A stretch of 64,000 nt of DNA from an uncultured Nocardioides sp. (GCF_947489365.1 NZ_CANLDB010000003.1:62001-126000); one strand, 5' to 3'. Numbered from the stretch's first letter, positions 23,270 to 31,712 are shown. The notes: generated by a model from the letters alone, not told the origin. Numbers and translations are program-made.

Positions 23270-26137
23270 GTGAGCGTCACCGACCAGGACCCCCAGGTCT
23301 TCGGGCCCCCGGACGACGGGTGGGGCGACGGCCCCGCGCCGTACGCACCCGGCGAGGCGCCCAGCGGCGGCGCCGGCGACCGGACCCCGCCGCAGGACAT
23401 GGCGGCCGAGCAGAGCGTGCTCGGGTCGATGATGATCAGCAAGGACGCGATCGCCGACGTCGTCGAGGCGATCAAGGGCACGGACTACTACCGCCCGAGC
23501 CACGAGATCATCCACGACGCGATCATCGACCTCTACGGCCGTGGCGACCCGGTCGACCCGATCACGGTCGCCGACACCCTCGGCCGTCGCGGTGAACTGC
23601 AGCGCGTCGGCGGGGCGCCGTACCTGCACACGCTGACCTCGACCGTCCCCATCGCGCTCAACGCCGGCTATTACGCGGAGATCGTGCGGGAGAAGGCGAT
23701 CCTGCGCCGCCTCGTTGAGGCCGGCACGAAGATCGTGCAGATCGGGTACGCCGGCGAGGGCCAGGTCGACGCCGTCGTCGACGAGGCCCAGGCCGAGGTC
23801 TACAAGGTCACCGAGCGCCGCGCGGCGGAGGACTACGTCCCGCTGTCGGCGATCATGGAGGGCGTCCTCGACGAGATCGAGGCGATCGGCAACCGGGAGA
23901 CCGGGCTGTACGGCGTCCCCACCGGTTTCGCCGACCTCGACGGGCTGACGAACGGTCTGCACTCCGGGCAGATGATCATCGTCGCCGCGCGTCCCGCGAT
24001 GGGGAAGGCGCTGGCGCTCGGGACCCCGCTGCCCACCCCCGAGGGGTGGACCACGATGGGCGAGGTCGCCGTCGGCGACCAGCTGCTCGACGGCGCCGGC
24101 GACCCGACCACGGTCGTCGCCACGACCGAGGTGATGGAGCGGCGTCCCTGCTACGAGGTCGTCTTCTCCGACGGCTCGCGCATCGTGGCCGACGCCGAGC
24201 ACCTGTGGCTCACCACCATCGCCGGCTCCGGCCGCTCGCGGGTGCGGACGACGGACCGCATCCGGCGCTCCCTCGACAGCACCCACGTCGTCGCGATGCC
24301 CGACGGCTCGGAGATGAAGATCGAGAACGTCTACCGCGTCCGCTCCGTGCCCGTGCGGTGCGTGCAGGTCGACAACGACGAGGCGCTGTACCTCGCCGGC
24401 CACTCGATGATCCCGACGCACAACTCGACGCTGGCGCTCGACCTGTGCCGGGCGGCGTCGATCGCGAACAACATGACCAGCGTCTTCTTCTCCCTGGAGA
24501 TGAACCGGTCCGAGATCACCATGCGCCTGCTGTCGGCGGAGGCGATGGTGCCGCTGAACTCCATCCGCACCGGCCAGCTCACCGACGCCGACTGGCAGAA
24601 GCTCGCCCGCAAGATGGGCGAGGTCTCCTCGGCGCCGTTCTTCATCGACGACAGCCCGAACATGACGATGATGGAGATCCGCGCGAAGGCCCGCCGGCTC
24701 AAGCAGCGCCACGACCTCAAGCTGATCGTCATCGACTACATGCAGCTGATGAGCTCGGGCCGCAAGGTCGAGTCGCGTCAGCTGGAGGTCTCGGAGTTCT
24801 CCCGCCAGATCAAGCTGCTGGCCAAGGAGCTCGAGGTGCCGATCATCGCGCTGAGCCAGCTGAACCGTGGCGCGGAGCAGCGCAGCGACAAGCGCCCGAT
24901 GATGAGCGACCTGCGTGAGTCGGGTTGCCTGACCGCGGAGACCCGGCTGATGCGCGCAGACACCAACGCGGAGGTCAGCCTCGGCGAGCTGCTCGCCTCC
25001 GGCGCCACCGACGTCCCGGTGTGGGCGCTCGACGACCGGCTCGCGCTGGTTCCCCGCACGCTCACCCACGCCTTCCCGTCGGGCACCAAGCCGGTGTACG
25101 CCATGACTACGGCGTCGGGCCGCGTGGTCCACGCGACGGCGAACCACCGCTTCCTCACCGTCGACGGCTGGCGCCCGCTGGGGTGCCTGCGCCTCGGCAC
25201 GCCCATCGCCGCCGCCCGCCACGTGCCGCCGCCGAGGATGGTCAGCCCCCGTCCCGACGCGGAGGTCGAGCAGACCGCACGGCTGCTGGGCCAGGAGTCA
25301 CTCCGGCGTCGCTCGCTGCTGCCCGAGGGCCTGCGCCGGGTGCGGAACCGCGACAAGTTCGTGCCCGACTGGGTCTTCGGGCTCCCGTCCGCCCAGCTGA
25401 CGGCGTTCCTGCGGCACCTGTTCGCGACCCCCGGCACCGCCGGCTTCGCGGACGGCCTGCGCCCGCTCACGTCGTACGGCGCGGTGAGCCGTCGCCTGGT
25501 CGACGACGTCGCCCGGCTGCTGCTGCGCTTCAACGTCACCGCGAGCGTCACCCGGGTCCCGCGCGAGGGCCTCCGCGACGCCTGGTGCCTGGCGGTCGAC
25601 GACGCCGACGACCAGCTCCGCTTCCTGGAGAAGGTCGGCGTCACCGGGTCCCGCGAGACGGAGGCCGCCTTCCTCGCCGCGATGCTCCGCGCGAACCGCC
25701 CCGAGCCCGAGGACGCCGACACCCCGCTCGCGGACCGCCTGTCGGCGGCGGCCACGGAGGTCGCCCCGGGCGGCACCGCCACGCTGCCCCGGGTCGTGGA
25801 CGTCCTGGAGGACGAGGACCTCGAGGTCGTCGCCACCAACGACGTCCGCTGGGACCCGGTCGTCTCGATCGAGGCCGTCGGTGAGCAGCCGGTGTACGAC
25901 GCCACCGTCATGGGCCTGCACAACTTCGTCGCCGACGGCCTCGCCGCCCACAACAGCCTGGAGCAGGACGCCGACATGGTGATCCTGCTGCACCGCGAGG
26001 ACGCCTACGAGAAGGAGTCCGCCCGTCCCGGCGAGGCCGACGTGATCGTGGCCAAGCACCGCAACGGCCCGACGCGCGACATCGTCGTCGCCTTCCAGGG
26101 CCACTACTCCCGCTTCGTGGACATGGCGCACGGCTGA
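23270..26137 (+). CDS. dnaB: Replicative DNA helicase DnaB precursor with two inteins
   Basis: The precursor has 955 residues. Removal of the two inteins (residues 247-385 and 553-895) leaves a 473-residue helicase, a normal length. Host parts: N-terminal DnaG-contact domain (PPQDMAAEQSVLGSMMISKD), RecA core Walker A ARPAMGK|STLALD, VIDYMQLM, ALSQLNRGAEQR, SDLRESG|SLEQDADMVI and the C-terminal DIVVAFQGHYSRF. The bars mark where inteins interrupt Walker A and the RESG-SLEQ loop, both essential, so the helicase should be inactive until splicing. GTG 23270 follows GGAGAAGGGTGGA. Unwinds the fork in replication. Confidence 0.96.
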   Translation: MSVTDQDPQVFGPPDDGWGDGPAPYAPGEAPSGGAGDRTPPQDMAAEQSVLGSMMISKDAIADVVEAIKGTDYYRPSHEIIHDAIIDLYGRGDPVDPITVADTLGRRGELQRVGGAPYLHTLTSTVPIALNAGYYAEIVREKAILRRLVEAGTKIVQIGYAGEGQVDAVVDEAQAEVYKVTERRAAEDYVPLSAIMEGVLDEIEAIGNRETGLYGVPTGFADLDGLTNGLHSGQMIIVAARPAMGKALALGTPLPTPEGWTTMGEVAVGDQLLDGAGDPTTVVATTEVMERRPCYEVVFSDGSRIVADAEHLWLTTIAGSGRSRVRTTDRIRRSLDSTHVVAMPDGSEMKIENVYRVRSVPVRCVQVDNDEALYLAGHSMIPTHNSTLALDLCRAASIANNMTSVFFSLEMNRSEITMRLLSAEAMVPLNSIRTGQLTDADWQKLARKMGEVSSAPFFIDDSPNMTMMEIRAKARRLKQRHDLKLIVIDYMQLMSSGRKVESRQLEVSEFSRQIKLLAKELEVPIIALSQLNRGAEQRSDKRPMMSDLRESGCLTAETRLMRADTNAEVSLGELLASGATDVPVWALDDRLALVPRTLTHAFPSGTKPVYAMTTASGRVVHATANHRFLTVDGWRPLGCLRLGTPIAAARHVPPPRMVSPRPDAEVEQTARLLGQESLRRRSLLPEGLRRVRNRDKFVPDWVFGLPSAQLTAFLRHLFATPGTAGFADGLRPLTSYGAVSRRLVDDVARLLLRFNVTASVTRVPREGLRDAWCLAVDDADDQLRFLEKVGVTGSRETEAAFLAAMLRANRPEPEDADTPLADRLSAAATEVAPGGTATLPRVVDVLEDEDLEVVATNDVRWDPVVSIEAVGEQPVYDATVMGLHNFVADGLAAHNSLEQDADMVILLHREDAYEKESARPGEADVIVAKHRNGPTRDIVVAFQGHYSRFVDMAHG
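24008..24424 (+). other. Mini-intein 1 in DnaB Walker A, class 3 type
   Basis: This intein has 139 residues, inserted exactly between Lys and Ser of GK|S. It begins with Ala (ALALGTPLPTPEGWTTMGEV), not Cys or Ser. It has the class 3 signature: Trp67 in block B (AEHLWLTT), Cys118 in block F (VRCVQVDN) and Thr137 in block G (MIPTHN), with terminal Asn139 and Ser at +1. In class 3 inteins the block-F Cys attacks first, forming the branched intermediate. No homing-endonuclease domain remains. Confidence 0.93.
24926..25954 (+). other. Intein 2 in DnaB (class 1) with degenerate LAGLIDADG region
   Basis: This intein has 343 residues inserted at RESG|SLEQ, the same site as inteins in mycobacterial, Synechocystis and Rhodothermus DnaB. 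Cys1 begins CLTAETRLMRADTNAEVSLG; block B is TANH (71-74); block F/G is VYDATVMGLHNFVADG ending AAHN, with Ser at +1. The centre keeps only the second half of a LAGLIDADG endonuclease (VPDWVFGLPSAQLTAFLRHL), and its motif reads FATPG where TDG is expected. The first motif is absent. It should splice but not home. Confidence 0.92.
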
Positions 26138-26223
26138 GCGTGCTGCCGGTGTCGGTCGGATCCCTCAGTAGCAGAAGCTCGGACGTCACGTACGCAACGA
26201 CTTCGGAAGCTTGACTAGAGCCC

Positions 26224-26694
26224 GTGGCCACCGAACTGCCCCCACCTGCAGCTCCCCAGCCGACTGCTCGCCGCAGCCGCTTGGACCTTGGTGCATCACT
26301 TTGCTTGGTGGGCATTGTTGGGCTCGCGGTGGGTGGCTGTGGGGGTACGAGCAGTCCGGAACCCACCTCCGACTCCGTGGTCAGCAAGGTTGAGTCGGTC
26401 TGCGAACTTCTCAATCCGCACAGACCCCGAGACCTGTACGCCGCGGGGCCACCGGAGACGCAGTGGAAAGAGTATGCGGATTACCTTGAAACAGCGGTCG
26501 ACGAGGACGACCCCGCACAGGTCGAACTCCGCAACTTGACCAGGCAGATGATCCGCATTGCGCCGGCGCCCGAACGACCGGGCCGCAGGATCATCGTGCT
26601 GACTATTTCCATCGACGACGTTTCATCAGAGGGTGGTTGCAACAAGTTCCGGGGCTACGTCAAGCCCGTCCCCCCGAACCCGAGTCAGCATTGA
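26224..26694 (+). CDS. Putative lipoprotein of unknown function
   Basis: The product has 156 residues. After a Pro-rich N-terminus, a hydrophobic segment ends in a lipobox-like LAVGGC followed by GGTSS, typical of exported lipoproteins. The exported part has two more Cys (SVCELL, GGCNKF) that may pair. GC content and codon use are lower than in the flanking genes. GTG 26224 is the likely start. No family recognised. Confidence 0.5.
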   Translation: MATELPPPAAPQPTARRSRLDLGASLCLVGIVGLAVGGCGGTSSPEPTSDSVVSKVESVCELLNPHRPRDLYAAGPPETQWKEYADYLETAVDEDDPAQVELRNLTRQMIRIAPAPERPGRRIIVLTISIDDVSSEGGCNKFRGYVKPVPPNPSQH

Positions 26695-26962
26695 ACGCGC
26701 CGCATTCGTGATGTTGCCCGGCTCGCCCGCACGCGTGTGTGGGCATTGACGTCGACCACCGAGCAGTCGGCTCACCGCGCAGCTTAACGAGAACTCCCGC
26801 GAGGGCCAGACGCTGTGCACATCGCGGTCAAGGACAAGATCCCATGTGGCTACTGAATGGCGCTCGCTCCCTACGCCGACGGGATGGGAGAGACGGGCCA
26901 TGTCACCGATCGAGAGGGGTCAGGGTCCGCAGATCGCAGCCGTTCATGGATGGTCTGGATAG

Positions 26963-27327
26963 CGCTCTTTCGTCACCCTCAACTTGATCTGGTATCTCTC
27001 CTACGCCGCGTACCTGGCCCTGTTGGCCAGCGAGGGGCCTGTTCCGCCGACTGGCGCGACCCTGCTATTCCCGCAGGCGCCGAGGTCGCCTCGGTGACGG
27101 AGCACTGCAGCAACGGGCCCTGTTGGCGCGAGATCCGAATCCGGCCCGCCGACGGTCAGGATGTCGAGGACCTCGTCGCCGAGATGGGCCTTGACGGCAA
27201 CGGGTCCCGGTCATACGGGTGGCGGCCAACGAACCCAGCTAGCGTCGAGGTGTTCCTGCCGTACGGCTACCGCGGCCAAACCTCGCTCAGGGTCGCGGTG
27301 CAGTACGACAGCCCGTTCCCGTACTAG
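26963..27327 (+). pseudogene. Frameshifted remnant of a small membrane protein
   Basis: One frame (from 26963) encodes a membrane-like segment FVTLNLIWYLSYAAYLALLA and GPVPPTGATLLFP. A second frame picks up at about 27050-27070 with GAEVASVTEHCSNGPCWREI and continues to YDSPFPY, stop 27327. The two pieces join smoothly if one base was gained or lost near 27065. The first frame is closed by TAG at 26960-26962 and has no good start, so the 5' end is gone too. Rest of 26695-26962: nothing recognisable. Confidence 0.45.
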
Positions 27328-27479
27328 GCCCAGGGTGCCCAGGCGCGCAGAAACCACAGTGCTGCGCAGCCGTGTCTGTGCCGCCGGGCCGCAGTCTCGG
27401 TGTCCTGTCCACCGTGGCGGGGCGCAAACCGTCCGAGGCCCGCGCAGCCCGTCCGACGCAGCCGGCCGGTGGGGTGCGT

Positions 27480-27614
27480 AGGCGAGTCGTCCTGACCTAC
27501 GACTGGAGCGGCACGCCGGAGGCGAACATGCTCCGTTTCGGCGTGCCGTTGTTCGACGAGAGACAGATGGCGGCGTCCTTGGCGCTCCTGGCCGGGGTCG
27601 TCGAGCTGCCCTGA
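27480..27614 (+). pseudogene. C-terminal remnant resembling an SRPBCC-fold protein
   Basis: Only the last 44 residues look protein-like: VVLTYDWSGTPEANMLRFGV, then MAASLALLAGVVELP. The TYDWSG...SLALLA pattern resembles the final strand and helix of Hsp90-activator/polyketide-cyclase (SRPBCC) proteins. The sequence before 27480 in this frame is not recognisable, so the 5' part has probably been deleted. The gap 27328-27479 holds nothing recognisable. Confidence 0.35.
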
Positions 27615-27679
27615 CCGCGACCGGGTCGGGCCCGGGGGGACGCAGCCGACTGCGGCCCGGCCCCGCCTAGGCTGGCGAG

Positions 27680-27883
27680 GTGTTCTTCCTCTTCGGCCTC
27701 GGGACCAAGCGCCAGCACGTGGGGGCCGGGTCGACGAGGACCTGCCCCCGCTGCCACAACCAGACCCAGTGGGGTCGGGTGAAGGAGTTCAAGCAGTTCA
27801 CGCTGTTCTTCATCCCCGTCGCGCGGTGGAGCCGCCGCGAGATGGAGGTCTGCGGGATCTGCGGGGCCTCCGTCGTGCTCTGA
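27680..27883 (+). CDS. Small zinc-ribbon protein
   Basis: The product has 67 residues with a four-Cys zinc ribbon: CPRC at ~22-25 and CGIC at ~58-61, separated by QFTLFFIPVARW. This resembles zinc-ribbon-15 proteins. GTG 27680 is the start. It probably stands alone; the region upstream is decayed. Partner and role unknown. Confidence 0.7.
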   Translation: MFFLFGLGTKRQHVGAGSTRTCPRCHNQTQWGRVKEFKQFTLFFIPVARWSRREMEVCGICGASVVL

Positions 27884-27924
27884 GCTCCGGCCGCGCCCGC
27901 GCCACGGGCTGGCCGGTGCACGGA

Positions 27925-27986
27925 GGACAGGAGAGATGCGCTCCGAAGGCCCCTGATCAGCCCGTCGAAGCCGATCTCTCCTGTCC
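27925..27986. terminator. Inverted repeat between convergent genes
   Basis: GGACAGGAGAGAT (27925-27937) pairs perfectly with ATCTCTCCTGTCC (27974-27986) around a 36-base loop. It lies between the zinc-ribbon gene and the end of chrA, so a bidirectional terminator is likely; the large loop makes it less typical. Confidence 0.5.
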
Positions 27987-28013
27987 TTCGCGCCACGGTG
28001 CGTAGCGGCGGGG

Positions 28014-29387
28014 TCAGGCCAGACCTGACAGCCCCACGACGACGCCGACCAGCGCGCAGACGCCGAGGGTGCGCAGCACCGACCACCCGCGCCAGAAGAT
28101 CAGCACGCACGCCAGCGCGGTGATGGCGAGCGGCGCCCACTGCAGGGAGTCGAGCACCGGGTACTCCACGTCCAGGGGACCGGTGGTCAGCCGGCCGGTG
28201 TCCGCGAACAGCGTGTGGACGGTGAAGAACACCGCCAGGCTCGCGATCACGCCGACGACCGCCGCGGTGATGCCGGTGAGGGCGGTCGCGAGGGTGCGGT
28301 TGCCGCGCAGCCGCTCGACGTACGGCGCCCCCAGCAGGATGAACAGGAAGCTCGGCACGAACGTCACCCACGTCGTCAGCAGCGCCGCGATCGTCGCCGC
28401 GACCCAGGGGTCGAGGGAACCGGGGGAGCGGTAGGCACCCACGAACGCGACGAACTGCACCACCATGATCAGCGGACCGGGGGTGGTCTCCGCGAGCGCG
28501 AGGCCGCGGACCATCTCGCCGGGCGCCAGCCAGCCGTACACCTCGACCGCCTGCTGGGCGACGTAGGCGAGGACGGCGTACGCCCCGCCGAAGGTGATGA
28601 TCGCGGCGCCGGAGAAGAACACCCCCTGGTCGACGAACACGCTGGCCCGGCCGAACAGCACCGCCGCCGCGACCACCGGCGCGACCCAGAGCAGCAGGCC
28701 GACCACCAGCGTCAGGGTCGTACGGCGACCCGAGGGGCGCTCGGAGTGCAGCGCGTCGTCGCTGACGAGCGGGGTCGGGCCGTCGTCCGCGGCGGCCGCC
28801 TTGGGGGCGCGGGTGAGGTCGGGGATGACGCGCCCGAGCACCCAGCCGAGCAGGGCGGCGGCAGCGACGACGGCGGGGAACGGGACGGCGAAGAACGTCA
28901 GGGCCACGAAGGACGCGGCGGCGACGGCGACGAGCGCGGGGTGGCCGAGGCCCTTCCGGCTGACCTTGATCACCGCCTGCACGACGATCGCGATGACCGC
29001 CGGCGCGAGCCCCAGGAAGACCGACGCGACGAGGTCGGTCTCGCCGTACGCGACGTAGATGCCGGACAGCACGAGCAGGGCGACGACCCCGGGCAGGACG
29101 AACAGGATCCCGGCGACGAGCGCACCCTTCACACCGTTCAGCAGCCACCCGACGTACGTCGCCAGCTGCTGGGCCTCGGGGCCGGGGAGGAGCGTGCAGT
29201 ACGACAGCGCGAAGAGGAACCGCTGCTGGCCGATCCACCGCTTCTCGTCGACGAGCGTCCGCTGCATGACGGCGATCTGGCCGGCCGGTCCGCCGAAGGT
29301 CTGCAGCGAGATGGCGAACCAGGCACGGGTGGCCTGGGCGAGGGGGATGACGTCGCCGCTCTGCGGGCGGTCGGGGGCGTGGCTCAT
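28014..29387 (-). CDS. chrA: Chromate transporter ChrA (two-domain)
   Basis: The product has 457 residues with two homologous CHR halves: SLQTFGGPAGQIAVMQRTLV and LLPGPEAQQLATYVGW in the first, IITFGGAYAVLAYVAQQAV and ETTPGPLIMVVQFVAFVGAY in the second. It exports chromate across the membrane. ATG 29387 overlaps the TGA of the upstream ChrB C-terminal gene (ATGA), so the genes are translationally coupled. Terminates before the 27925-27986 inverted repeat. Confidence 0.95.
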   Translation of the reverse strand: MSHAPDRPQSGDVIPLAQATRAWFAISLQTFGGPAGQIAVMQRTLVDEKRWIGQQRFLFALSYCTLLPGPEAQQLATYVGWLLNGVKGALVAGILFVLPGVVALLVLSGIYVAYGETDLVASVFLGLAPAVIAIVVQAVIKVSRKGLGHPALVAVAAASFVALTFFAVPFPAVVAAAALLGWVLGRVIPDLTRAPKAAAADDGPTPLVSDDALHSERPSGRRTTLTLVVGLLLWVAPVVAAAVLFGRASVFVDQGVFFSGAAIITFGGAYAVLAYVAQQAVEVYGWLAPGEMVRGLALAETTPGPLIMVVQFVAFVGAYRSPGSLDPWVAATIAALLTTWVTFVPSFLFILLGAPYVERLRGNRTLATALTGITAAVVGVIASLAVFFTVHTLFADTGRLTTGPLDVEYPVLDSLQWAPLAITALACVLIFWRGWSVLRTLGVCALVGVVVGLSGLA

Positions 29388-29818
29388 GCGGGGGCGCTCC
29401 TGTCGAGGACGTAGCCGCGGCGGAAGTAGTGGGCGAGGCCGTCGAAGAGCGGAGCGGTCAGCTCCAGGACGGCGTGGTCGTCCTGGGTCATGGACAGCCC
29501 GCGCAGGACGACGTCGAGGCCCGGGGCCTCGGGGGCGTCGTACCGGTCGTCCTCGAGGTCGGCCTCGTGGACGATCGCGGCGAGGCGCCACAGCACCGGG
29601 TCGTCGAGGTCGTGGCGCCGCAGGATCGTCTCGAACGTGCAGTCGTCGCCGTGGTGGCCGTAGTCCACCCCCCGCATGTCGAAGGGGGTCGCGTCGTCGG
29701 GAACGTCCGCGGGGTCCTCGACGAAGAGGAAACGTGCCTCTTTGTCGACATGTCGCTTGATCAACCAGGCGGACGCCGCCCGGTCGATGTGGATGCCGGC
29801 GCGCGTGGCCCACCTCAT
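29384..29818 (-). CDS. ChrB C-terminal domain protein (chromate resistance)
   Basis: The product has 144 residues that equal the C-terminal half of classical ChrB: WATRAGIHIDRAASAWLIKR, RFLFVEDPADVP, TPFDMRGVDYGHHGDDCTFE and YVLDRSAP. Chromate-resistance ChrB acts as a chromate sensor/regulator or helper. Here it is a separate gene, overlapping both the N-terminal gene upstream (29815-29818) and chrA downstream by 4 bases. Confidence 0.9.
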   Translation of the reverse strand: MRWATRAGIHIDRAASAWLIKRHVDKEARFLFVEDPADVPDDATPFDMRGVDYGHHGDDCTFETILRRHDLDDPVLWRLAAIVHEADLEDDRYDAPEAPGLDVVLRGLSMTQDDHAVLELTAPLFDGLAHYFRRGYVLDRSAPA

Positions 29819-30318
29819 CGCGGTGCTCCCACACGGGCGGACCCGGTGGCGCGGGGCTTCAGCGCGCGGACGGCGGCGGCCGCGTCGTCGCGCTCGGGCG
29901 GGGGGAAGTAGTCGCGCCGCTGGATGGCCCGCAGCGTCCGCCGGAGGCGTCGGACGACGCGCGGGTCCAGGTCCGCCGGACCGAGGGAGAGTGCCTCGCG
30001 GGCGAGGTCGCGGTACTCCTCGGCGCGGGCCGCGGCCATGCCGCGGACGATCCGCTCCTCGTCGGCGCGGGTCAGGGTCTGGGCCCGCAGCAGCAGCGCG
30101 CTGCCGTCGGCCTCGAGGACGCGGTCGGCCACCCACTCGAGGTGCTCTCGGGTCCGGGGGTCCTCCGGGAGGGCCACGGCGCCGTCGCCCAGCTGGGCCA
30201 CCCCCAGGGCGCGCAGCTTGCGCCACACGGCGATGCGCGGCGTCGAGGGCTCACGGGGGACCCGGTAGAGCAGGCAGACCCACGGGACGGGTTCCGCGCG
30301 GGCGGACGATGTAACCAC
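29815..30318 (-). CDS. ChrB N-terminal domain protein
   Basis: The product has 167 residues matching the N-terminal half of ChrB: WVCLLYRVPREPSTPRIAVW, then a helical ALPEDPRTREHLEWVADRV and RRDYFPPPERD. In full-length ChrB this half carries the DNA-binding regulatory function, so it is probably the operon's chromate-responsive regulator. Start GTG 30318 coincides with the predicted transcription start of a good promoter, so the mRNA is probably leaderless. Confidence 0.88.
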   Translation of the reverse strand: MVTSSARAEPVPWVCLLYRVPREPSTPRIAVWRKLRALGVAQLGDGAVALPEDPRTREHLEWVADRVLEADGSALLLRAQTLTRADEERIVRGMAAARAEEYRDLAREALSLGPADLDPRVVRRLRRTLRAIQRRDYFPPPERDDAAAAVRALKPRATGSARVGAPR

Positions 30319-30353
30319 GGTTGCAAGGTAGACAACGACCCCTGACGGGTCAA
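30318..30353 (-). promoter_or_regulatory. Promoter of the chr operon, apparently leaderless
   Basis: On the minus strand TTGACC (30348-30353) is separated by exactly 17 bases from TACCTT (30325-30330), a near-consensus sigma-70-type promoter. Seven bases further on is GTG 30318, the first codon of the ChrB N-terminal gene, so there is no room for a ribosome site. Leaderless messages are common in actinobacteria. A GGGGTC-type direct sequence between the boxes could be an operator, but no clear palindrome is seen. Confidence 0.6.
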
Positions 30354-30381
30354 CCGGACTCGCCCCCGGGGAGCGGACCGC

Positions 30382-31356
30382 CTAGACGTGCTTCGACACC
30401 GACTGGTGGTGGGGCCGACCGGGGTCGTCCAGTGCCGGCTCGGGCTCGTGGCCGCGGATGGCCTCGAGCTGCGCGCACACGGCGATCCCGTAGAACAGCC
30501 CCATCGAGGACAGCAGGCTCCACAGCAGCAGCGCGATGATCCCGCCGAGCGGCCCGTACGTCGTGTCGAACGACGCGCTCACGCGGACGTAGAGCGCCAG
30601 ACCGGCGGCGGCGACCATGCTCAGGGACACCGCGACCGCCGAGCCCAGCGCGAGCCAGGACAGCGCCGGCTGCCGTCGGCGCGGGGAGTGGTTGAACAGC
30701 GTCGCGATCGCCACCACGAGGAGAGCCAGGCCGGCGGGCCACCGCGCGACGTCCCAGACGAGGTGGGTGGTGTCGGACCAGCCGTACTCCGCGACCATCG
30801 CGTCGGCGAAGGCGCCGCCCGCGACCAGCAGCACGAAGCCGGTCCCGACGGGGACCGCGAGCAGGACGGTGAAGACGGCGGCGCGGCCGTACTTCCAGGG
30901 TGCGGGCCGGTCGCGCCGGATCCCGTAGATCCGGTTGCTGCCCCGCTCGATCTGCGCCATCGCCGTCGTCATCGAGATCGTGGAGAAGAGCAGACCGATC
31001 ACGAGCGCGACCTCCCCGGACTCCTCGGAGCCCTGGGCGGCCCGGGCCAGGGCGTCGTCGCTGCCGCCGCCGGGGGCGACGGCGTTGACGGTCGCGCCGA
31101 TCACCCGCGACCAGGCGTCGTCGTCGATGTCGGCGGCGAGCCCGGCCACCGCCAGCAGGAACGGGACGACGGCCAGCGCCGCCTGCAGCGCGAGCGCCCG
31201 CGAGTTGGTGAACCCGTCGCCGTACCGGAACCGCCGGAAGGACTGGACCGCGATCTCCTTGAGCCCGTGGCGGCGGACGAGGTGCCAGGCGTCCTCGGCG
31301 TCGAGCTCCTCACCGTCCATCTCGACGGTGACGGGCACCAGTCGGGCGGTGGTCAT
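30382..31356 (-). CDS. YihY/BrkB family inner-membrane protein
   Basis: The product has 324 residues. Six helices are seen, with the family's FRYGDGFTNSRALALQAALA near the start, ALVIGLLFSTISMTTAMAQIERG in the middle and TYGPLGGIIALLLWSLLSSM in the last helices. YihY/BrkB proteins were once called RNase BN by mistake; their true role is unsettled. A His/Asp-rich cytoplasmic tail ends DPGRPHHQSVSKHV. Confidence 0.9.
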   Translation of the reverse strand: MTTARLVPVTVEMDGEELDAEDAWHLVRRHGLKEIAVQSFRRFRYGDGFTNSRALALQAALAVVPFLLAVAGLAADIDDDAWSRVIGATVNAVAPGGGSDDALARAAQGSEESGEVALVIGLLFSTISMTTAMAQIERGSNRIYGIRRDRPAPWKYGRAAVFTVLLAVPVGTGFVLLVAGGAFADAMVAEYGWSDTTHLVWDVARWPAGLALLVVAIATLFNHSPRRRQPALSWLALGSAVAVSLSMVAAAGLALYVRVSASFDTTYGPLGGIIALLLWSLLSSMGLFYGIAVCAQLEAIRGHEPEPALDDPGRPHHQSVSKHV

Positions 31357-31380
31357 GAGCGGAGACTAGGGCAGGCCCGC

Positions 31381-31707
31381 TCAGCGCAGATCCCGGAGCA
31401 GCGCGGAGGCGTCGCCGTACGCGGCGTCGAGGAGGCCCATGAGGGTCCGGTTGACCGCGTGCACCTCGTCGGGCGCGACGGTGTGGCCGTTGACCGGGGT
31501 GAGGACGAGGTCGTTCAGGCTGCCCGTCCCGCCGAACGCGCCGCGCAGCCGTCGGAGTCCGTGGGCGTCGTGGGCGCGCACCTCGGTCTCGACCCGTGCG
31601 AGCCACTGCGCCCAGCGGGCCTCACCGGCCCGCTCGAGGAGGTCCCGCGCGTCGACGAGCGCCGTGAGCAGTCGCGCGTACCGCTCGTCGGCCTCCCGCT
31701 CGTCCAT
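31381..31707 (-). CDS. Small helical protein of unknown function
   Basis: The product has 108 residues, almost entirely helical and charged (YARLLTALVDARDLLERAG), with the middle motif FGGTGSLNDLVLTP that recurs in small uncharacterised actinobacterial proteins. No signal peptide or membrane segment. It starts 5 bases after the stop of the P-loop kinase gene on the same strand, which argues for co-transcription. Confidence 0.6.
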   Translation of the reverse strand: MDEREADERYARLLTALVDARDLLERAGEARWAQWLARVETEVRAHDAHGLRRLRGAFGGTGSLNDLVLTPVNGHTVAPDEVHAVNRTLMGLLDAAYGDASALLRDLR

Positions 31708-31712
31708 CGCCG

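Noticed and set aside
26138..27679. An insertion sequence or prophage remnant after dnaB
   Set aside because: No transposase or integrase fragment, no terminal inverted repeats or target duplication could be found; only composition and broken genes support foreign origin.
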